Part shown: positions 46,970 through 56,374 of the stretch, one piece after another
How the letters are laid out: each line of letters opens with the position of its first letter
How positions within the stretch are numbered: position 1 is the stretch's first letter
DNA from: Tolypothrix sp. PCC 7712
Lineage (GTDB): Bacteria > Cyanobacteriota > Cyanobacteriia > Cyanobacteriales > Nostocaceae
Length of the DNA stretch: 64,000 nt
Assembly (NCBI RefSeq): GCF_025860405.1
Contig: NZ_CP063785.1
Location: forward strand, 8,805,390 to 8,869,389
Reading direction: 5' to 3'
Program-made: the position numbers and the translations under genes
The notes under the pieces: generated by a model
The model's input: only the letters and a program-made list of their open reading frames with translations
Told to the model about the DNA's origin: nothing
The model's database searches: none

Positions 46970-47130
46970 TTCGTAGGGTGTGTTATGCCGTAGGCTAACG
47001 CACCTTATACCAATTTCAAACAAGAACGCGACAGATACACATCCCCAAACCCTCGTCATATTTGGATTGTGAATGGTATGAGATTGTTGGCGGTGCGTTG
47101 CGCTACGCGACAACACACCCTACAAAAATA
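46970..47130. repeat. Dispersed hairpin (GTAGGGTGTGTTATGCC / GTGCGTTGCGCTACGC)
   Basis: Contains GTGTGTTATGCCGTAGGCTA, TATACCAATTTC (family C end) and GGTGCGTTGCGCTACGCGAC. Non-coding. Confidence 0.5.
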
Positions 47131-47201
47131 TTATTTATGTAGAGATTAAGAACGATTTTCATAATTACCAATTACCACTCAAACCAAGTTAGGAGAGTTA
47201 C

Positions 47202-47864
47202 ATGGTTACTACCAATGAAGCGATAAACATTACTCCTAAAGAAAAACCACTTGCAGAAAAGCGTGTGACCTTGAATAATATCAGTTGGGATGCTTATGAG
47301 CAGATTCTTGAGGCTTTAGGTAATAATCGAGCCGCCAGACTTACATATTACCAGGGTATGTTGGAGATTATGACTCCTTTAGAAGAACATGAAAGTGCTA
47401 ACAGTTTAATAGGGCAATTGATTGAATTATTAGCAGAAGAACTCTATTTGAATCTTAAGAGTATGGGTTCAACTACCCTCAAGATTCCCATTCTCAAATC
47501 TAGCCCAGAACCTGATAGATGTTATTACATTCAAAATGAACCTACTGTTAGAGGTAAAACAGTAGATTTAGCAGTAGATCCACCTCCCGATTTGATTTTA
47601 GAAGTTGATATAACTCATACAGATATCAATAAAAAGCAACTTTATCAGGAAATGAAGGTTCCTGAATTTTGGCGTTATAACGGTAGCAGATTAACTATTT
47701 ATTTGTTGACGCAAGGTGAATATCAAGAATCAGCGACTAGCGCCACATTCCCGATATTAACTAAGTCAATGGTGTATGATTTCCTAGCACAATGCAAAAC
47801 TCAGGGTGAAACCCAAACTAAGCGAGCTTTCCGTAAAATGTTGCGCGAACAAATCCAGCAGTAA
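47202..47864 (+). CDS. Uma2-family (DUF820) protein
   Basis: 220 residues. Begins in a typical ribosome-binding context (TTAGGAG, ATG). Uma2 core: LTYYQGMLEIMTPLEEHE, then TVDLAVDPPPDLILEVDITH with the Asp and Glu residues expected of a PD-(D/E)XK fold, and PEFWRYNGSRLTIYLL. The C-terminus is basic with no coiled coil. Convergent with the DUF5009 gene, 6 bp apart. Confidence 0.85.
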   Translation: MVTTNEAINITPKEKPLAEKRVTLNNISWDAYEQILEALGNNRAARLTYYQGMLEIMTPLEEHESANSLIGQLIELLAEELYLNLKSMGSTTLKIPILKSSPEPDRCYYIQNEPTVRGKTVDLAVDPPPDLILEVDITHTDINKKQLYQEMKVPEFWRYNGSRLTIYLLTQGEYQESATSATFPILTKSMVYDFLAQCKTQGETQTKRAFRKMLREQIQQ

Positions 47865-47870
47865 TTGTTT

Positions 47871-49352
47871 TTAAGTTTTCCAAAATAGCTTTAGACGAGT
47901 GCATAGACTTGTCAACAAAGCAATTGGTAGAGTGTAGACTACTCCTTTAATTACTCCCATCACAGGCGTTGTAGTATTGGCAATAATCCAATCTTCTATT
48001 CCTGTAAGTTGTAATATTGGCCAGAGAAGATTTGCAAAAGCTACATAAGCAATCATGGGATTTTGCCCATTATCAATTAAAAATTGCAGCCATTTCTTCT
48101 GCCCAAAGATATTAATTATTATAGTAAAAACTATCAATAAAAAAATTGCGATCGCACTGGTGACAAAATAATAGCTATAGGTAGAAGGATCTTTATGAAT
48201 CCCTCCCTGGAAAGGCTCGAAAAATAAGCCTAGTAACAACCAGTAAACTCCCCATTGATAAAATTGCTTGAGTAAATAGTCTATCTCTGTTTCTGGCTGC
48301 TTAAATAATAGCCAGCTTGCGCCATAAATCGCAGCGCTTACTAGAGTGGTTTGCCAAATCCAACGCGCTTGCAAGCCTACCAATAATACTAAGCAAATCA
48401 TCAGCATAGATACAATAATCAACCATAAACGCTGACTATAGCGAGAGCCTAAACTCTGCTGATTAGCTGATATTTCTTGAGATTGAGTATTTTTTTGTAT
48501 CCAGTTTAATATCAAATCACCAACAATAGTTCCAGGAATGATGATGAACAAGTACTTCAAATAATAAAACTGAAAAATCCAAGAAAACTTTAAATCATTC
48601 CCTAGAATTGATATAGATGATGCTGTCCATAAGTTTTTTACCCAACCATCAGCACTAGCAGATAATTGCAAAGCAATCAAATATCCCAGTAATCCCAAAC
48701 GTAAAAGCAAATTAGAGCTTGTAAATAACCAAGCTAGCGAACCAAAAACTGCCATATTTGCTAGTACCATTAATATTGGATCGCTACGTTCCAGTAAAAA
48801 GCCTTTACCACCATATTGTAATTGAGAAATAATAGCGATCGCAGCGATAAAGCCTGCTATATTTAGCCACAAACCATATTTACTCCACCTCCCTAAAATC
48901 GACCAACTCCCAAACATTAAAAACAGCAATACGAAACCCAGCATTGCTAAATACCATGTTTCATCAGTTGGGTTGTTATTGATGGTAAAGGGACGGAGAT
49001 GTTGCAGAATAATTGCAAAGGCTCCTAGCATGAAGCCTCGCTTCAAAATATATAAAATAATTCTAGAAATACTCACTCCTTGAGCAATACGGCGAGATAG
49101 TGCTAAGGGGATGGCAGCACCCATTGCAAACAAAAATAAGGGGAAAACGACATCTACCCAAGTTAAGCCAGCAATCTGAGAATTAAAGGCATGAGTTGGG
49201 GGTGGCTCTTGAGCATGATACATCCAAGCTGGCAAAATTTTATATCGAATTGTGCCAGAAAAGACCATTGCTAAGATTGCCAATCCCCGCAGTGCATCTA
49301 ACGCATCGGCGCGTTTTATATTTTTGGTAGTAATGTTACTTTCCTGAGTCAA
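47871..49352 (-). CDS. DUF5009 family membrane acyltransferase (heparan-alpha-glucosaminide N-acetyltransferase-like)
   Basis: 493 residues with about eleven hydrophobic helices. N-terminal RADALDALRGLAILAMVFSG and WVDVVFPLFLFAMGAAIPLAL, and the later IAYVAFANLLWPIL, match DUF5009/COG4299 proteins related to the eukaryotic lysosomal N-acetyltransferase and to bacterial acyltransferase-3 membrane enzymes. Probably transfers acyl groups to a sugar or polymer at the membrane; exact substrate unknown. Confidence 0.82.
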   Translation of the reverse strand: MTQESNITTKNIKRADALDALRGLAILAMVFSGTIRYKILPAWMYHAQEPPPTHAFNSQIAGLTWVDVVFPLFLFAMGAAIPLALSRRIAQGVSISRIILYILKRGFMLGAFAIILQHLRPFTINNNPTDETWYLAMLGFVLLFLMFGSWSILGRWSKYGLWLNIAGFIAAIAIISQLQYGGKGFLLERSDPILMVLANMAVFGSLAWLFTSSNLLLRLGLLGYLIALQLSASADGWVKNLWTASSISILGNDLKFSWIFQFYYLKYLFIIIPGTIVGDLILNWIQKNTQSQEISANQQSLGSRYSQRLWLIIVSMLMICLVLLVGLQARWIWQTTLVSAAIYGASWLLFKQPETEIDYLLKQFYQWGVYWLLLGLFFEPFQGGIHKDPSTYSYYFVTSAIAIFLLIVFTIIINIFGQKKWLQFLIDNGQNPMIAYVAFANLLWPILQLTGIEDWIIANTTTPVMGVIKGVVYTLPIALLTSLCTRLKLFWKT

Positions 49353-49576
49353 TGGGATTACCTGAATTCAGGAAATTTAGTATAGCAGTCTTAAATTATT
49401 TGTGAAAGTAATTTACCTGAAAAGTAAACTATATTTTGCTCTCATCAAAATGAATGCTTAAGGGTTGAGCAGTGCTAAACCCCTACAATAAATGTATATG
49501 TAAGAGTTTGCATAAATTTTGCTGGAGTCTAACATACTCTAATTTAAGCAAATAACAAATGACAAATGACAAATAA

Positions 49577-50479
49577 CTATTTAGAGATAATAAAAGACCG
49601 AGTAGCCATTTGAATCAATCGTTCAGGTGATTTTGCTCGATTTACTGTGAGGCGCGAAATCCGATATTTATCCTGTAACCAACGGAAGCGTAAAATAGTG
49701 CTGTTATACAGATAGCCTGATTGATAATACTTCGCAGCGTAGGTTTCTACCTGGTGATTCATAGAACCATAAGGATATGCAATGTGCCTAGCAATCTCTT
49801 GCGGTGCTGCTAATCCAGTCAGACATTCTCTAAGTTCAATTTGAGCTTGAGCTAGTTCCTGATTTAAATCAGAAACAGTAATTTTAGCTAAATCTTTGTG
49901 GTTTTCTCCATGAGATTGAATATCATAAAATCCCTTAGCAAATCCTGTTCTCAAATCCTCACAACTCAGGTATGTGGTTGAGGGATGATGAATTTTAGCT
50001 AACGTACCAGGATTCACAAATAAAACTATTTTGATTTTTTGCTTAAATTCTTTTTCTAACCTTTCCAAAACTGGGACAATGTTAGTATATACAGTTTTAT
50101 AACTATCATCAAAGCTTAACATTATGGGCTTTTTACCAACATATTCTTGCGGAATATCTCGGTTGCGATCAATAAAGTAATCATATAATTCTTGAGTTGA
50201 TAAAAACCAATAATTATTATGAGCTAAGTATTCTAGAAACTTTTCTAAATCTTGCATTGCATAAGACATTTTTGCAGCTATTGGATTCTGAATAAGTCCG
50301 AAATTAGGATTATTCAGATCAACAATGCCGTGAAATCCCAAAAGAGGAATTCTGGGAGCGTTTATATAAGAAAGAAGTAGTGTAATTGTCAAAAAGAATA
50401 CAATAATATATAAAGAAATAAACTGTAAATTAAATTTATTTTTTAGCTTGAATTTATGCCTTCTAGATATCAAAGCCAT
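49577..50479 (-). CDS. Polysaccharide deacetylase family (NodB) protein, membrane-anchored
   Basis: 300 residues: an N-terminal transmembrane helix (about 20-40, FISLYIIVFFLTITLLLSYI) then a NodB-type domain with the SFDD motif in IMLSFDDSYKTVY and the metal His in QSHGENHKDL. IAYPYGSMNHQVE is the usual motif 3. It should deacetylate a surface polysaccharide or peptidoglycan; exact target unknown. Confidence 0.85.
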   Translation of the reverse strand: MALISRRHKFKLKNKFNLQFISLYIIVFFLTITLLLSYINAPRIPLLGFHGIVDLNNPNFGLIQNPIAAKMSYAMQDLEKFLEYLAHNNYWFLSTQELYDYFIDRNRDIPQEYVGKKPIMLSFDDSYKTVYTNIVPVLERLEKEFKQKIKIVLFVNPGTLAKIHHPSTTYLSCEDLRTGFAKGFYDIQSHGENHKDLAKITVSDLNQELAQAQIELRECLTGLAAPQEIARHIAYPYGSMNHQVETYAAKYYQSGYLYNSTILRFRWLQDKYRISRLTVNRAKSPERLIQMATRSFIISK

Positions 50480-50894
50480 TGTTCTGTAATGTAAGTAATA
50501 ATAGATTCGCTGTACTCAAGTAATGATGTGTAAACTGAGTAGTGGAATTGAGGGTATTACCCCTACCACTAGTAAGTGAGTTTTTAGATTATGCAAATAG
50601 AATGTCTTAGAGTTTACTTATCTGTCTGATTACCAATTTCTGTATATCTCATGGCATTCAGAACTCTTGGGTTTCCATCCAAGACCAAACTATTTAGACA
50701 TTTTTTGCAGGTTATTTAGTCTGCTATCCAACTAAAGACTAAACTGGTGCAAATGGTATTTGGCAAACCTAGCAAGGATTCTGGCTCAAGAAATCCATTT
50801 TGTCAAATTCATAGGACTTACGCAAAAATGCTTTAGTGCATTACACTAGCCTAAGACATACTCAAAAGATAATTGAACAAGCTATTTTTACTAT

Positions 50895-50972
50895 TAATAC
50901 TAATTCAAATAATTTTGGCGACATATCAATATATTCTAGAGGGCAAGGCAATTCCCAACTGTGTCAACTTAA
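50895..50972. mobile_element. Family C element, left part
   Basis: ATTCAAATAATTTTGGCGAC, ATATTCTAGAGGGCAAGGC and ACTGTGTCAACTTAA. The sequence then runs directly into the 21-bp tandem array, so the element appears split by the array. About 400 bp between the deacetylase start and this point show no gene. Confidence 0.55.
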
Positions 50973-50982
50973 TTTCTTACAA

Positions 50983-51248
50983 CATTAAGCCTTAAACCTT
51001 GACCATTAAGGGTTAAACCTTGAGCATTAAGCCTTAAACCTTGAGCATTAAGCCTTAAACCTTGAGCATTAAGCCTTAAACCTTGAGCATTAAGCCTTAA
51101 ACCTTGAGCATTAAGCCTTAAACCTTGAGCATTAAGCCTTAAACCTTGAGCATTAAGGGTTAAACCTTGACCATTAAGGGTTAAACCTTGAGCATTAAGG
51201 GTTAAACCTTGAGCATTAAGGGTTAAACCTTGAGCATTAAGGGTTAAT
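50983..51248. repeat. 21-bp tandem array, twelve units (CATTAAGCCTTAAACCTTGAG)
   Basis: Twelve full 21-bp units plus a partial. Each unit is three heptamers beginning with TT or CA. Two variants, AAGCCTTAA and AAGGGTTAA, alternate in blocks; either variant leaves a self-complementary core (TTAAGCCTTAA or GGTTAAACC). Not a CRISPR: no spacers. It lies next to family C element parts. Confidence 0.93.
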
Positions 51249-51309
51249 TTTTAAGCGATCGCCTATGCAGGCAGTGTTATTGTATGCAGCAGATTGCAAG
51301 TTGGTACAG

Positions 51310-51568
51310 ATAATTCTAAGGGCAAGGCAATGCCCATTGGTGTCAACGTAAGCTAAAAGCTATATAGGGTGGGCGTTGTACAAATACCTTGTGCCCTCAT
51401 CCCCTAACCCCTTCTCCCGCAGGAGAAGGGGAACTAAATCTCTTGCTCCCCTCTCCCTGTGGGAGAGGGGCTGGGGGTGAGGGCAAAACCTTGCACAAGA
51501 GCGGGTTTCACGTTAAGTTGACACCAATACCTCTACAATCTGTCGCATTCTTTTTCAAATTGGTATAA
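51310..51568. mobile_element. Family C element with nested ~187-bp insert, right part
   Basis: AGGGCAAGGCAATGCCC, then GGTGTCAAC (51339) to GTTGACACC (51525) enclosing the same CCCTCATCCCC/GGGGGTGAGGG hairpin as at 11.25-11.43 kb, then CTACAATCTGTCGCATTC and TTTTTCAAATTGGTATAA. Confidence 0.7.
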
Positions 51569-51648
51569 CTTATTGCGGGGAATGTATCTTTTATTAACTC
51601 TAAAAATGCAGACAACAAAGAGAAAGAAGTTCCATTTTAAAATTAGGT

Positions 51649-52077
51649 TTAATCTGTTTCTTTATTAAATACTTCTAAGATTTGACGACAAATTTGTTTG
51701 AGCTTGTCTTCAATGTGAGGGGAAGGGATAGAAGCACCTACAATACTCCATTTGTCTATTGTTGAAAGTCGCCATGCTTCTCCTCGATGATCGAATGCAG
51801 CAATTTCTACACCGATCGCACGCCGCAAATTACTTACTGGGTCTTGATAAAATCGGATTTGAATTAAGACGCTGCGACTGCGCCAAGATTTGCTGATTCC
51901 AGGAAAGTGAAAACCTATGTCTATAGAGTCTGGATCGACTAACTCCCGTGTCTCTGGATCGTTTTTCCAAGGTTTAAGATCCGATTTGGCATCAGGGAAC
52001 TCAAATTTAAACAAATTGACTACTGTAGCAATCTTGCTGGCGAGTTCAAGGTTAGTTGCTTGTTCAGATGCGTTCAC
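51649..52077 (-). CDS. Conserved-looking hypothetical protein
   Basis: 142 residues starting at GTG, with AGGAG at 9-bp spacing. The sequence is soluble and non-repetitive (SIDIGFHFPGISKSWRSRSV, VLIQIRFYQDPVSNLRR and WRLSTIDKWSIVGASIPSP). I recognise no domain. It probably is a real cyanobacterial protein of unknown function. Confidence 0.65.
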   Translation of the reverse strand: MNASEQATNLELASKIATVVNLFKFEFPDAKSDLKPWKNDPETRELVDPDSIDIGFHFPGISKSWRSRSVLIQIRFYQDPVSNLRRAIGVEIAAFDHRGEAWRLSTIDKWSIVGASIPSPHIEDKLKQICRQILEVFNKETD

Positions 52078-52451
52078 AAAAAAACACTCCTATATTGCAT
52101 CGGCTTAAGGGAAATCTGAAGTTAAAAAAACCGCCAGAAGGTTTATGTTATTAGTGTTTCAGCTTATCAATGTCTTTTGGTATTTCGCAACTCTAAATTA
52201 TGTTTTCCTAACAATCATTGTGAATAAAAGCTGTCAAAAAGTGCTGATTGAAGTTTAGAGCTAAATCAAGATACATTGGGTAATTATACTTAAGTTTCCC
52301 AAAAATTACCCAGTCAAACGGTGATTTTTAGAAAATAAAAGCTGGGATAAAAAATTTTGCCAAAATCCTTTTATGGTAAGAACTATAACTGACACTTGCG
52401 ATCTAAAATTACACTGTTAGTCGGCAAACAAACAGCAAATTATTTCAGTAT
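52078..52451. other. Intergenic region upstream of psbQ
   Basis: Mostly AT-rich. It includes a hairpin with stem TTGGGTAATT/AATTACCCA (near 52.28-52.31 kb). No gene is seen; the psbQ promoter is likely here. Confidence 0.4.
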
Positions 52452-52916
52452 ATGTCGCGTCAACGCTCTCTTTTGTCATTGGTTTTCGTATTATTGGCAA
52501 CCCTACTGATCAGTTGTGGCAGTCCTACTGTCGCCAAAGCACCACCTACTTATACAACAGCACAACTGACGAAAATTCAGACATATGTGCCAGAGATTCA
52601 GGCTGTGCGCGATCGCTTAGACGAACTAAAAGACCTCATCCAACGCAAAGATTGGATATTTGTGGGTAATTTTATACATGGGCCTCTGGCAGAAGCTCGG
52701 TTAGACATGACTTATGTAATTCCTAACCTCTTACCCCAGGATGAAGCTGTAGCACGTCAAACAGCACGTGATTTGTTTAACCACTTGGTGAAAATCGACC
52801 AAGCTGCAACATCTGGCAATAGTATACTTGCTTTAAATAATACTCAAGCAGTGGTTGCAGATCTAGATAAATTCCTCAATCTGCTTCCCAAGACAAGCGC
52901 TGAAGCTGAGTCATAA
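52452..52916 (+). CDS. psbQ: Photosystem II protein PsbQ (CyanoQ lipoprotein)
   Basis: 154 residues. Lipoprotein signal with lipobox LLISC at Cys22, then a helical domain with PSII-assembly features: LDELKDLIQRKDWIFVGNFI, PLAEARLDMTYVIPNLLPQD and FNHLVKIDQAATSGN. CyanoQ binds at the lumenal side of photosystem II, supporting oxygen evolution. A MITE and then a strong terminator hairpin follow the stop codon. Confidence 0.9.
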   Translation: MSRQRSLLSLVFVLLATLLISCGSPTVAKAPPTYTTAQLTKIQTYVPEIQAVRDRLDELKDLIQRKDWIFVGNFIHGPLAEARLDMTYVIPNLLPQDEAVARQTARDLFNHLVKIDQAATSGNSILALNNTQAVVADLDKFLNLLPKTSAEAES

Positions 52917-52928
52917 GTAAGGAGTTGT

Positions 52929-53036
52929 GGGCAGTTCCAAATAAAAATATTCCCCTATGATTGTTGACGGTTGATGGTTGACTGTGAACCGTCAACAACC
53001 TTAAGGGGGATAATTGATTTTTTGGAGTTCCTTTAA
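52929..53036. mobile_element. MITE, TTAGGGACTTCC-ended family, GTTGACNGTTGAC core
   Basis: Left GGGCAGTTCCAAATAAAAAT, right TTTTTTGGAGTTCCTTTAAG, interior GTTGACGGTTGATGGTTGAC and GAACCGTCAAC. Diverged ends. It lies between the psbQ stop and the terminator. Confidence 0.65.
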
Positions 53037-53042
53037 GCTATG

Positions 53043-53085
53043 AGTTAGGAGTTAGGAACCAAAAATTTCTAACTCCTAACTTTTT
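53043..53085 (+). terminator. Intrinsic terminator after psbQ
   Basis: AGTTAGGAGTTAG and CTAACTCCTAACT form a 13-bp perfect stem followed by TTTTT. The start of the next gene lies just behind it, so it separates psbQ from that gene's transcription. Confidence 0.8.
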
Positions 53086-53095
53086 GGATCAAGTC

Positions 53096-54217
53096 ATGAG
53101 TCATGTAGTTATTATCGGTTGCGGTGTAGTTGGCGCAGCGATCGCCTATGAACTAAGTCAAGTTAAAGGTCTGAGTATCACTGTTTTAGATAGCCAGCCA
53201 CCCGCACAAGCATCCACTGGCGCTGCACTTGGCGTTTTAATGGGTATCATTAGCCAAAAACTCAAAGGAAAAGCTTGGCAGTTACGACAAACTAGCGTCC
53301 AACGCTATGAAACTCTGATTCCCGAATTAGAAGCAATCACAGGGCGAAAAATCCCTTTTAACCGTCAGGGAATCGTCAGCCTTTGCTTAGAAGGGGAAGA
53401 TTTAGCAGATAAACAAAAATTACTAGAAATTCGCCAATCCCAAGGCTGGAATTTAGAAATTTGGGACAAGGCGAAACTGCAAAATCTCTGTCCGCAGATA
53501 GTTAACGAACAAGTTACAGGTGCTGTCTATTCTCCGCAAGACCGCCAACTTGACCCCACAGCTTTAACATTAGCTTTAGTTGCAGCTGCTCAACACAACG
53601 GCGTTAGCTGTAAATTTGGCGTGACGGTGTTAAATGCCCAATCTTCACCGCAATTAACACCAAGCGAAAACTCTCCCCAAGTTTGTCACCAGCTAGAAAC
53701 CACAGCTGGAACAATTACGGCTGACTGGGTTGTTGTTGCTGCTGGGTTGGGTTCCACACCCTTAACATCGCAACTCAATCAAAAAATTGATATTCGTCCT
53801 GTGCTAGGACAAGCAATACAAGTTAGTTTAGGGCATCCATTAGGAAATCCTGATTTCCAGCCAGCAATTACGGGGAATGATGTGCATATTGTTCCCGTTG
53901 GCGGTGGCGATTATTGGATTGGTGCAACTGTCGAATTTCCTAGCGATCGCAATGAAATTCCCCCCAATCAAGAACTACTCGAATCTGTCAGACAACAAGC
54001 GATCGCATTTTGTCCAGAATTAGCCAGCGCAACTATTGTCCGTACTTGGTCAGGTTTACGCCCCCGCCCCGAAGGTCGCCCAGCCCCAATTATCGGTAAC
54101 TTACCAGGGTTTAGTAATGTCCTCTTAGCCACCGGACATTATCGCAACGGCGTTTTACTCGCACCTGCCACAGCTTATGCAATTCGTGAGATGATTATTC
54201 CTAGTAATTCTCAATAA
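53096..54217 (+). CDS. FAD-dependent DAO-family oxidoreductase (glycine-oxidase-like)
   Basis: 373 residues from the ATG (SHVVIIGCGVVGAAIAYELS, dinucleotide-binding GxGxxG). The frame is open 12 bp upstream to a TTG inside the terminator T tract. Later motifs of the DAO family are visible: VVVAAGLGSTPLTS, DVHIVPVGGGDYWIGATVE and TWSGLRPRPEGRPAPIIG, and the C-terminal LLATGHYRNGVLLAPATA. It most resembles ThiO-type glycine/D-amino-acid oxidases; substrate is inferred only. Role may be in thiamine synthesis but no thi gene is adjacent. Confidence 0.82.
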   Translation: MSHVVIIGCGVVGAAIAYELSQVKGLSITVLDSQPPAQASTGAALGVLMGIISQKLKGKAWQLRQTSVQRYETLIPELEAITGRKIPFNRQGIVSLCLEGEDLADKQKLLEIRQSQGWNLEIWDKAKLQNLCPQIVNEQVTGAVYSPQDRQLDPTALTLALVAAAQHNGVSCKFGVTVLNAQSSPQLTPSENSPQVCHQLETTAGTITADWVVVAAGLGSTPLTSQLNQKIDIRPVLGQAIQVSLGHPLGNPDFQPAITGNDVHIVPVGGGDYWIGATVEFPSDRNEIPPNQELLESVRQQAIAFCPELASATIVRTWSGLRPRPEGRPAPIIGNLPGFSNVLLATGHYRNGVLLAPATAYAIREMIIPSNSQ

Positions 54218-54284
54218 AAACTGATTTTTTTATCATTTTGCTTTGGCATTTCATACCAAGGGTTTTTGCATCAAAAATTGATAC

Positions 54285-54413
54285 TTAGGGATTTCCAAGA
54301 AATAAATTATTCCATCTTGTGGGGCGGGCATCTTGCCCGCCACATAAGCTGGGCGGACAAGATGTCCACCCCACAATAAATACTGGGATATTTTTTTATT
54401 TGGAAGTCCCTTA
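54285..54413. mobile_element. MITE, TTAGGGACTTCC-ended family, reverse copy of the 39.0-kb element
   Basis: Left TTAGGGATTTCCAAGAAAT, right TTATTTGGAAGTCCCTTA, interior GTGGGGCGGGCATCTTGCCC and GGCGGACAAGATGTCCACCC. It is the reverse complement of the 39.0-kb copy with only scattered differences, so both are recent. Confidence 0.85.
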
Positions 54414-54532
54414 GTTATTAGTCATTAAACAACAAATGACTAATGACAAAGCGCAAAGTCTGAGCGGAGGAAACCTCCGCTCAGAACTTTGTAAGAATAA
54501 CAAATGACAAATTGATTTAATAGGAACCTAGC

Positions 54533-55384
54533 GTGTCAATATCAGAAAATAAAATCACCGTAAATTCATTAGATTGGTTCTATCGCGAAGCTGCACCAAT
54601 CGGTAGAACTGACTTAATACCTGTAGTATTACTACACGGTATAGTTTCACAAAGTTACAGTTGGCGCAATATTTTACCAGCTTTAGCCAGCCAAGGAACA
54701 AGAGCGATCGCCCCCGATTGGATCGGTTATGGCTTTTCCGCAACTCCCGAAAAAAGAGATTTTGCCTACACTCCAGAAGCTTTTATTACAGCTTTAGCAG
54801 GATTTATTCAAGCCTTAGAAATTGAAAAATTTTCTTTAGTTGTCCAGGGTTTTTTAGGTTCTGTGGGATTACAATATGCCTTGCGTCACCCAGAACAAAT
54901 AGCTAACTTAGCTATTTTAAATGCCCCCATTTCCACTGCTGCCAAATTGCCTTGGAAAATTAAACAAATGGGCTTACCTTTAGCAGGTGAAATGATGACA
55001 CAAGACCCCCTTTTAGTTGATAGAACCCTAGAAGGAGGGAGTCGTTATCGCATAGGAGATAAAGATTTAGATGTTTATCGCCGTCCATTTTTGAAAAGTT
55101 CTGCACCAGGGCGGAGTTTGCTTGCAACTATTCGTAATTCGCAACTAGATTCAGCCATGCAAGAAGTTGAATCTGGTTTTAAACAATGGCAACAACCAAT
55201 TTTAATTCAATGGGGAATGATTGACCCTTGGTTACCTGTAGAAATAGCACAAAGTTTTGTCGATGCTGTACCCAATGCAGAATTAGTCAAACTAAATAAC
55301 GTTGGTCATTACCCACAAGAACATTATCACGAAACGATTCTCGAAGACCTTTTGCCCTTCATGCGGCGTGCAGAATCAAAGTAA
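54533..55384 (+). CDS. Alpha/beta hydrolase-fold protein lacking the usual nucleophile
   Basis: 283 residues starting at GTG, AGGA at 7-bp spacing. The fold is clear: PVVLLHGIVSQSYSWRNILP, RAIAPDWIGYGFS and a late acid Asp in GMIDPWLPVE plus His in NNVGHYPQEHYHE. But the nucleophile elbow reads VVQGFLGSVGL (103-113): related haloalkane-dehalogenase-like proteins have VVQDWGGSVGL. Neither Ser, Asp nor Cys is at the expected site, so the triad is incomplete. It may be inactive as a hydrolase or use another residue. Confidence 0.82.
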   Translation: MSISENKITVNSLDWFYREAAPIGRTDLIPVVLLHGIVSQSYSWRNILPALASQGTRAIAPDWIGYGFSATPEKRDFAYTPEAFITALAGFIQALEIEKFSLVVQGFLGSVGLQYALRHPEQIANLAILNAPISTAAKLPWKIKQMGLPLAGEMMTQDPLLVDRTLEGGSRYRIGDKDLDVYRRPFLKSSAPGRSLLATIRNSQLDSAMQEVESGFKQWQQPILIQWGMIDPWLPVEIAQSFVDAVPNAELVKLNNVGHYPQEHYHETILEDLLPFMRRAESK

Positions 55385-55645
55385 TTGGGGTTTGGGGTTT
55401 GGTGTTTGGCGTTGAGTGCTTGGTATTTGTTCCGCTTACTTCTTCCCTCTGTGCTTTTCCCCACTACCCCTAATCCGCAATCCGTTACACTTCTTAATTG
55501 ATTATGCTCATGAGCAATCAGCCTTCGCATAGGGTTTTACCGTAACCTGATAAAGGGAGTACTTGCGGCCATTCAGGCGATGGCTTTGCCAACACCTTTG
55601 GCGATCGCTACTCTACAACAACTTGAGAAAGGCAGGTTATAATTC

Positions 55646-56230
55646 ATGGCTTATTCTTGGTTTAAAGCTTTTCATATTATTGGCTTCGTAGTTTGGTTTG
55701 CTGGGTTATTTTACCTAGTGCGTCTTTTTATCTATCACGTTGAAGCGAACCAAGAACCAGAACCAGCACGCACGATACTGAAAAATCAGTATCAAATTAT
55801 GGAAAAACGCCTCTACAATATCATCACTACCCCAGGAATGTTAGTGACGGTAGCAATGGCAATTGGTTTAATCTCAACTGAACCAGATGTATTAAAAGAG
55901 GGTTGGTTACATATCAAACTGTTGTTTGTTACTCTCTTAATTGGCTATCATCATTACTGCTCTCGCCTCATGAAAAAATTAGCAGTAGATGAATGCCGTT
56001 GGAATAGTCAACAGTTACGTGCTTTAAATGAAGCGCCTACAGTGATGTTGATGGTGATTGTATTACTGGCTGTGTTCAAAAATAATCTGCCTACTGATAT
56101 CACCGCTTGGGTTATTTTTGCATCGATTATTTTAATGGCAGTGACTATTCAGCTTTACGCTAAAAAACGCAAACGCGATAAAGAAAAGCTAGAAGCACAA
56201 ATAGGCCAGGTTGTACAAGAACAAAGCTAA
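55646..56230 (+). CDS. hemJ: HemJ protoporphyrinogen oxidase
   Basis: 194 residues, four to five membrane helices. Start AFHIIGFVVWFAGLFYLVRL carries the conserved His near the N-terminus; MEKRLYNIITTPGMLVTVAM and LLIGYHHYCSRLMKKLAVDE also fit HemJ. It oxidises protoporphyrinogen IX to protoporphyrin IX in heme and chlorophyll synthesis in most cyanobacteria. An HIP1 site and an AGGC/AGGT stretch precede the ATG. Confidence 0.92.
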   Translation: MAYSWFKAFHIIGFVVWFAGLFYLVRLFIYHVEANQEPEPARTILKNQYQIMEKRLYNIITTPGMLVTVAMAIGLISTEPDVLKEGWLHIKLLFVTLLIGYHHYCSRLMKKLAVDECRWNSQQLRALNEAPTVMLMVIVLLAVFKNNLPTDITAWVIFASIILMAVTIQLYAKKRKRDKEKLEAQIGQVVQEQS

Positions 56231-56244
56231 TACCGCCCAGCATA

Positions 56245-56300
56245 TAATCCCAATCCCTAATCCCCAATCCCTAATCCCCAATCCCCAATCCCCAATCCCT
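56245..56300. repeat. CCCCAATCCCTAAT heptamer repeats
   Basis: Several CCCCAAT/CCCTAAT units between hemJ and the DUF6671 gene. Confidence 0.85.
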
Positions 56301-56374
56301 TTTATCATTGGCAGGTTTAGTTTGTTAGATAAAATAAACTAAACTTGCCAAAATTTATAGGAAGTAAACCCCCG

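Noticed and set aside
50983-51248. Possible CRISPR array
   Set aside because: Units are contiguous 21-bp repeats with no spacers and no cas genes are in the window.
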